Part shown: positions 59,517-64,000 of the stretch, piece after piece
Layout: the number at the start of each line of letters is the position of its first letter
Numbering within the stretch: position 1 is the stretch's first letter
From: Clostridia bacterium
GTDB taxonomy: Bacteria; Bacillota; Clostridia; Oscillospirales; Acutalibacteraceae
Length of the DNA: 64,000 nt
Assembly (NCBI GenBank): GCA_017465825.1
Contig: JAFTVI010000035.1
Span: 124,001-188,000, forward strand
Reading direction: 5' to 3'
Translations under genes and position numbers: made by a program
Notes under the pieces: generated by a model
Seen by the model: the letters and a program-made list of their open reading frames with translations, nothing else
Database searches by the model: none
Told to the model about the DNA's origin: nothing

Positions 59517-60056
59517 ATGGCAAGACTTAAAGATATGTACAAAGCAGAAGTTGCTCCCGCACTTATGAAGAAATTCGGCTACAAGAGCGTTATGCAGATT
59601 CCTAAGATTGATAAGATCGTTATCAACGTAGGATGCGGCGAAGCAAAAGACAATGCTAAGGTTATTGATGCTGTTATCCGCGACCTCGGCCTCATCACAG
59701 GTCAGAAGCCCGTAGTTTGTAAGGCTAAGAAGTCAGTTGCAAACTTCAAGCTCCGTGAAGGTATGCCCAACGGCGTTAAGGTTACACTCCGTGGCGACAA
59801 GATGTATGAATTTGTTGACAGATTCTTCAACCTTGCTCTTCCCAGAGTTCGTGACTTCAGAGGTATCAATCCCAACTCATTCGACGGCAGAGGTAACTAC
59901 TCAATGGGTATCAAAGAGCAGCTTATCTTCCCCGAAATCGAGTACGATAAGATTGATAAGGTTCGTGGTATGGACATTTGTTTCATCACCACAGCAAAAA
60001 CAGACGAAGAAGCTCGTGAGTTACTCACACTTATGGGCGCACCGTTTGCAAGATAA
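59517..60056 (+). CDS. rplE: 50S ribosomal protein L5
   Basis: 179 residues. [53 protein letters not shown] and [18 protein letters not shown]. It binds 5S rRNA in the central protuberance. 14 bp after rplX. Confidence 0.98.
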   Translation: MARLKDMYKAEVAPALMKKFGYKSVMQIPKIDKIVINVGCGEAKDNAKVIDAVIRDLGLITGQKPVVCKAKKSVANFKLREGMPNGVKVTLRGDKMYEFVDRFFNLALPRVRDFRGINPNSFDGRGNYSMGIKEQLIFPEIEYDKIDKVRGMDICFITTAKTDEEARELLTLMGAPFAR

Positions 60057-60068
60057 GGAGGGGTTTAA

Positions 60069-60254
60069 ATGGCAAAGACATCACAGAAGGTAAGAGCAGC
60101 AGCTCCTGCCAAGTATTCAACAAGACAGCATAACAGATGTAAGATTTGCGGCAGACCCCACGCTTATTTACGTAAGTACGGTGTATGTCGAGTATGCTTC
60201 AGAGAGCTGGCTCACGCAGGTCAGATCCCCGGAGTAAAGAAAGCAAGCTGGTAA
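60069..60254 (+). CDS. rpsZ: 30S ribosomal protein S14, zinc type
   Basis: 61 residues, the short zinc-binding form. [21 protein letters not shown] gives the four zinc cysteines; it ends [12 protein letters not shown] zinc-free S14 paralog is not in the window. Confidence 0.98.
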   Translation: MAKTSQKVRAAAPAKYSTRQHNRCKICGRPHAYLRKYGVCRVCFRELAHAGQIPGVKKASW

Positions 60255-60267
60255 GGAGGACAACGCA

Positions 60268-60666
60268 ATGCAGATTACCGATTCAGTCGCTGATATGCTC
60301 ACGAGAATAAGAAACGCTGTCTCCGCAAAGCATGACACAGTGACAGTTCCTGCATCAAACGTGAAGAAGGCTATTGCTCAGATCCTCGTTGATGAAGGTT
60401 ACGTTAAAAGCTACAAGGTAATTGAGGACAACAAGCAGGGCATCATCGAGATCGCTCTCAAGTACGGTCCCAATAAGGCACCCGCTATTATGGGTATACG
60501 CAGAGTTTCCAAGCCCGGCCTGCGTATCTACACAGACGTTGAGAATATGCCCAAGGTTATCAAAGGTCTTGGTATTGCAATCATCTCAACAAACAAGGGT
60601 ATTATGACTGACAAGGACGCTCGCAAAGCCAACGTCGGCGGCGAAGTTCTTGCATACATCTGGTAA
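60268..60666 (+). CDS. rpsH: 30S ribosomal protein S8
   Basis: 132 residues. [39 protein letters not shown] and the [31 protein letters not shown] end. It binds central 16S rRNA; in other bacteria it represses the spc operon. Confidence 0.98.
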   Translation: MQITDSVADMLTRIRNAVSAKHDTVTVPASNVKKAIAQILVDEGYVKSYKVIEDNKQGIIEIALKYGPNKAPAIMGIRRVSKPGLRIYTDVENMPKVIKGLGIAIISTNKGIMTDKDARKANVGGEVLAYIW

Positions 60667-60680
60667 GGAGGCACAACGGA

Positions 60681-61223
60681 ATGTCACGTATAGGCAGAAA
60701 GCCCATTACAGTTCCGGCAGGTGTTGATGTCGTTATCGACGGCAGCACTGTTACAGCTAAAGGCCCCAAGGGTACTCTTACCGGAACATTTAACAGCAAT
60801 ATGGCAATCGCTAAGGACGGCGATGTAATCACAGTTTCCCGTCCTAACGATGAAAAAGAGAACAGATCTCTTCACGGTCTTACACGTACTCTTATCGCTA
60901 ATATGATAGAGGGTGTAAGCAACGGTTATTCAAAGACACTTGAAATTGTAGGTATCGGTTACCGTGCAGCAATGCAGGGTACAAGCCTTGACCTTAGTGT
61001 TGGTTTCTCACACAAGGTTGTTATGGCTGCTCCCGAAGGCATCACAATTTCAGTTCCCAACCCCAATCAGATCATTATCTCCGGCCCCGACAAGCAGAAA
61101 GTCGGCCAGTTTGCAGCTGAAGTCAGAGGCGTACGTCCTCCCGAACCCTACAAGGGCAAGGGCATCAAGTATGCTGATGAGCACGTAAGACGCAAAGAAG
61201 GTAAAGCCGGTAAGGGCAAATAA
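60681..61223 (+). CDS. rplF: 50S ribosomal protein L6
   Basis: 180 residues. [43 protein letters not shown] and [22 protein letters not shown]. It sits near the factor-binding region. 14 bp after rpsH. Confidence 0.98.
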   Translation: MSRIGRKPITVPAGVDVVIDGSTVTAKGPKGTLTGTFNSNMAIAKDGDVITVSRPNDEKENRSLHGLTRTLIANMIEGVSNGYSKTLEIVGIGYRAAMQGTSLDLSVGFSHKVVMAAPEGITISVPNPNQIIISGPDKQKVGQFAAEVRGVRPPEPYKGKGIKYADEHVRRKEGKAGKGK

Positions 61224-61241
61224 TAAAGGAGTGAATATTAA

Positions 61242-61601
61242 ATGGTAAACAGACCTGATACAAAACAGGCACGAATTCAGCGTCATAAAAGAGTTCGCGG
61301 CAAGGTTTACGGCACAGCTCAGTGTCCTCGACTTAACGTATTCCGCTCCCTTAAGCACATTTATGCTCAGCTTATTGATGACGATAAGGGTGTAACTCTT
61401 GTTTCCGCTTCAACTGTTGAAAAGGATTTCACAGAATACGGCGGCAATGCAGACGCTGCTAAGGCAGTTGGCAAGAAGATCGCAGAACGTGCGGCTGAAA
61501 AAGGCATCAAGGAATGCGTTTTTGACCGTGGCGGATATATTTATCACGGCCGTGTAGCAAGCTTGGCCGAAGGCGCCCGCGAAGGCGGACTTGATTTCTA
61601 A
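61242..61601 (+). CDS. rplR: 50S ribosomal protein L18
   Basis: 119 residues. [37 protein letters not shown] and [24 protein letters not shown]. It binds 5S rRNA with L5. 18 bp after rplF. Confidence 0.97.
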   Translation: MVNRPDTKQARIQRHKRVRGKVYGTAQCPRLNVFRSLKHIYAQLIDDDKGVTLVSASTVEKDFTEYGGNADAAKAVGKKIAERAAEKGIKECVFDRGGYIYHGRVASLAEGAREGGLDF

Positions 61602-61620
61602 CGAAAGGGAGGAAATACTT

Positions 61621-62124
61621 TTGGCTAAGTTCGAAACAAAAGAAAGAGAAGAGTTTCAGGAGAGAGTTGTAGCTATCAACCGTGTATCCAAGACAGTTAA
61701 GGGCGGCCGTATTATGAAGTTCTCTGCTCTCGTAGTAGTAGGAGATCAGAAGGGTACAATCGGCTTCGGTCTCGGCAAGTCCGGCGAAGTATCAGACGCT
61801 ATCCGTAAGGGTATCGAGGATGCTAAGAAGAACCTTATTACTGTACCTCTCAAGGGCACAACAATCTCTCACGAGGTTATGGGTAAGTTCGGCGCAGGCG
61901 TCGTACTCCTCAAGCCCGCTGCACCCGGTACCGGCGTTATCGCAGGCGGCCCTGTTCGTGCAGTTATTGAGACTGTAGGTATCAAGGATATCCGTACAAA
62001 GGCTCTTCGTTCAAACAACCCCTGCAACGTAGTAAGAGCTACAATCAACGGTCTTTCACAGCTTCGTTCAGCTGAGACTGTTGCTGCAACAAGGGGCAAA
62101 TCAGTTAAGGAAATTTATAATTAA
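61621..62124 (+). CDS. rpsE: 30S ribosomal protein S5
   Basis: 167 residues with a TTG start at 61621, preceded by AAAGGGAGG eight bases upstream; no ATG fits. [34 protein letters not shown] and the [12 protein letters not shown] region are diagnostic. S5 affects decoding accuracy and is the spectinomycin-resistance locus in other bacteria. The only TTG start among the ribosomal genes here. Confidence 0.96.
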   Translation: MAKFETKEREEFQERVVAINRVSKTVKGGRIMKFSALVVVGDQKGTIGFGLGKSGEVSDAIRKGIEDAKKNLITVPLKGTTISHEVMGKFGAGVVLLKPAAPGTGVIAGGPVRAVIETVGIKDIRTKALRSNNPCNVVRATINGLSQLRSAETVAATRGKSVKEIYN

Positions 62125-62137
62125 GGAGTGGAACGGT

Positions 62138-62317
62138 ATGGCAGACATTAAAGTTAAGCTTGTCAGAAGCCTTATAGGCAGCAAGAAAGATCAGATTGCT
62201 ACCGTTAATGCACTCGGTCTTCGTAAAATCGGCGATGAGGCTGTTCAGCCGAACAATCCTCAGACTCTCGGTAAGATCAAGAAGGTTTCTCATCTTATCG
62301 AAGTAACCGAAGCTTAA
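62138..62317 (+). CDS. rpmD: 50S ribosomal protein L30
   Basis: 59 residues from the ATG at 62138 (AAGGAG upstream). [33 protein letters not shown] is the L30 core. 13 bp after rpsE. Confidence 0.97.
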   Translation: MADIKVKLVRSLIGSKKDQIATVNALGLRKIGDEAVQPNNPQTLGKIKKVSHLIEVTEA

Positions 62318-62336
62318 GAAAGGATGGGCGAAACTA

Positions 62337-62780
62337 ATGAAATTACATGAGTTAGCACCTTCGGCAGGTTCAAACAGACCTTCCAAGCGTATCGGCCGTG
62401 GTCCTGCATCCGGTCAGGGTAAGACAGCCGGTAAGGGTCACAAGGGTCAGAAGGCACGTGCCGGTTCAGGTCCCCGTCCGGGATTTGAAGGCGGTCAGAT
62501 GCCCCTTCAGAGAAGAATCCCCAAGAGAGGATTCAACAATATCTTTGCTAAAGAGATCGCTATTGTCAATGTTTCAGCAATTGACGAGAAGTTTGCAGAC
62601 GGCGCAGTAGTTGATGTAGCAGCTCTTAAGAGCGTAGGTCTTGTTAAAGACGAACTTGACGGTGTAAAGGTTCTCGGTAACGGTGAAGTTACAAAGAAGC
62701 TTACAATTAAAGCTAACGCTTTCTCTGCGGGCGCAAAGGCAAAGATCGAAGCTGCCGGCGGTAAGGCTGAAATTCTTTAA
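62337..62780 (+). CDS. rplO: 50S ribosomal protein L15
   Basis: 147 residues. MKLHELAPSAGSNRPSKRIGRG, the Gly/Lys-rich GQGKTAGKGHKGQKARAG stretch and GGQMPLQRRIPKRGF. Late 50S assembly protein. 58 bp before secY. Confidence 0.98.
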   Translation: MKLHELAPSAGSNRPSKRIGRGPASGQGKTAGKGHKGQKARAGSGPRPGFEGGQMPLQRRIPKRGFNNIFAKEIAIVNVSAIDEKFADGAVVDVAALKSVGLVKDELDGVKVLGNGEVTKKLTIKANAFSAGAKAKIEAAGGKAEIL

Positions 62781-62838
62781 TTGCACCAAATAATCTGATT
62801 CGGCTCAAAAACCGAAAAGATAAGGAGCGTGTAATAAA

Positions 62839-64000
62839 ATGATTCAGACAATAAGAAACGCCTGGAGAATTCCGGATCTCAGAAAAAAGATTCTTTTTAC
62901 GGCATTTATTATTCTGGTCTTCAGATTCGGCTCTGCGATTACAGTACCTTTTGTTAATATAGGCGCTGACGGTATCCTTGGCGACGCAACAGGCTCAGGT
63001 ACATTCTTCGACTATATTAATATGATTTCGGGTAACGCATTTAACTATGCAACTATCTTCGCAATGTCGATTACTCCGTACATCAACTCATCGATTATTA
63101 TTCAGCTTTTAACAGTAGCATTACCTTTCCTTGAAAGACTTTCAAAGGAAGGCGAAGAAGGACGCAAGAAGATTGCTAAAATCACAAGATATACATCTGT
63201 TGGTCTTGGCTTACTTCAGGCTGTTGCATACTATGTATTCCTTCGCAGTCAGAATGCTCTTACTGAAACAACATCGACAGTCGGTGAAGTATTCCAGGCA
63301 ATTGCAATCATTCTCATTTTAACAGCAGGTACAGCAGTTACAATGTGGCTCGGTGAACAGATTAATGATAAGGGTATCGGTAACGGTATTTCAATCATTC
63401 TTTTTGCCGGTATTGTATCAAGAATTCCCTCATACGCTGGTGAGCTTTTCACAAACTTCCAGTTTGGCGGTATCTACTATGCTCTCGTACCTATCGCTGT
63501 TGTATGTCTTCTTCTTCTCGTTGTTTTCATCGTATGGATGGACAATGCAGAACGCAGAATTCCCGTACAATACACAAAGCGTGTTGTTGGTCGTAAAATG
63601 TACGGCGGTCAGAGCTCTCATATTCCGATCAAGGTTAATATGTCAGGTGTTCTCCCCGTTATCTTTGCAAGCTCAATTCTTTCACTTCCCACAACAATTG
63701 AGATGTTTGTTACTCCCAAGGAGGGCTCAGGTTGGGAAACCTTCTTCAGCATCTTCACAAGTGACCATTGGGCATATGCATTAATTTACTTTGTTCTTAT
63801 AATCTTCTTTGCTTATTTCTACTCTTCAATTCAGTATAATCCCATTGAGATGGCAAACAACCTTGCTAAGAACAGCGGTACCATCCCCGGTATCCGTTCC
63901 GGCAGACCCACCTCAGATTATATTGCGAAGGTTATCAGCAAAATCGTTCTCCTCGGCGCTCTGCTTCTCAGCGTAGTTGCTCTCTTCCCCATCATTTTCT
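62839..64000 (+). CDS. secY: Preprotein translocase subunit SecY, 3' end outside window
   Basis: The ATG at 62839 has AAGGAG upstream; the frame stays open to the window's last base (387 codons). RNAWRIPDLRKKILFTAFIILVFRFG, the plug region after helix 1, MSITPYINSSIIIQLL, QINDKGIGNGISIILFAGI, RRIPVQYTKRVVGR and YSSIQYNPIEMANNL are typical of SecY. It forms the protein-conducting channel with SecE and SecG. The usual adk-map-infA genes would lie beyond the edge. Confidence 0.97.
   Translation, partial: MIQTIRNAWRIPDLRKKILFTAFIILVFRFGSAITVPFVNIGADGILGDATGSGTFFDYINMISGNAFNYATIFAMSITPYINSSIIIQLLTVALPFLERLSKEGEEGRKKIAKITRYTSVGLGLLQAVAYYVFLRSQNALTETTSTVGEVFQAIAIILILTAGTAVTMWLGEQINDKGIGNGISIILFAGIVSRIPSYAGELFTNFQFGGIYYALVPIAVVCLLLLVVFIVWMDNAERRIPVQYTKRVVGRKMYGGQSSHIPIKVNMSGVLPVIFASSILSLPTTIEMFVTPKEGSGWETFFSIFTSDHWAYALIYFVLIIFFAYFYSSIQYNPIEMANNLAKNSGTIPGIRSGRPTSDYIAKVISKIVLLGALLLSVVALFPIIF

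Overview
The window reads as one contiguous piece of a low-to-moderate GC, spore-forming Clostridia chromosome, most likely a gut Oscillospirales/Ruminococcaceae-type bacterium. The reasons are the spoIIGA-sigE pair, spoIID and ricT; an L27 with the Firmicutes N-terminal extension next to its processing protease prp; Na+-pump type oxaloacetate decarboxylase genes; and secreted proteins with Thr/Glu-rich linkers, a cohesin and a dockerin. The exact genus is inference. No prophage, transposase, integrase or CRISPR array was seen.

Layout. 1-6.8 kb: two tandem secreted metallophosphoesterases (the first cut by the window edge), a secreted PPC-repeat protein, then a tandem methyltransferase, a double-GNAT protein and a Nudix hydrolase. 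7.4-12.6 kb: a biotin-dependent decarboxylase operon (carboxyltransferase, OadG-like subunit, biotin carrier, OadB pump), a HAD phosphatase and proC. 12.8-15.3 kb: a cell-wall cohesin protein and spoIIGA-sigE. 15.5-20.5 kb (minus): a membrane-anchored unknown, an alkaline phosphatase, a phosphohexomutase and a sigma factor with a transmembrane and extracellular tail. 20.6-24.2 kb: a GPH sugar symporter and two secreted unknowns. 24.3-29.2 kb (minus): rny, then a DUF951/U32/radical-SAM operon. 29.3-31.8 kb: an S1-domain protein and a secreted lipase. 32-37.5 kb (minus): ferredoxin, then citrate synthase-hypothetical-AEC transporter-holB-ricT. 37.6-43.3 kb: spoIID, a dockerin-bearing BspA-type leucine-rich protein, a radical SAM protein, an ECF S component, ppa and rplU-prp-rpmA. 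43.4-48.6 kb: uxaC flanked by inverted repeats, an acyl-CoA ligase and an Na+/solute symporter. 48.7-53.2 kb: tRNA-Thr(CGU), two membrane proteins of unknown function and a TetR regulator. 53.3-64 kb: the S10-spc ribosomal protein operon from rpsJ to a truncated secY.

The most unusual signal is a family of about nine intergenic nested-palindrome elements. Six are bounded by CAATAATTTA-like boxes or a close variant and filled with interchangeable hairpin modules. Two near-identical 163-nt copies lie in opposite orientation on either side of uxaC. Two other copies begin exactly at a gene's last codon, so that the box supplies the stop codon (sigE and the S1 gene). Two members are multi-branched arrays in which small hairpins alternate with CGATAT boxes. 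Further points of interest are the cohesin/dockerin pair in one window, the membrane-tethered sigma factor, a duplicated domain in the OadG-like subunit, a possible shared C-terminal tail on secreted proteins, and a spoIIG promoter with a long spacer.
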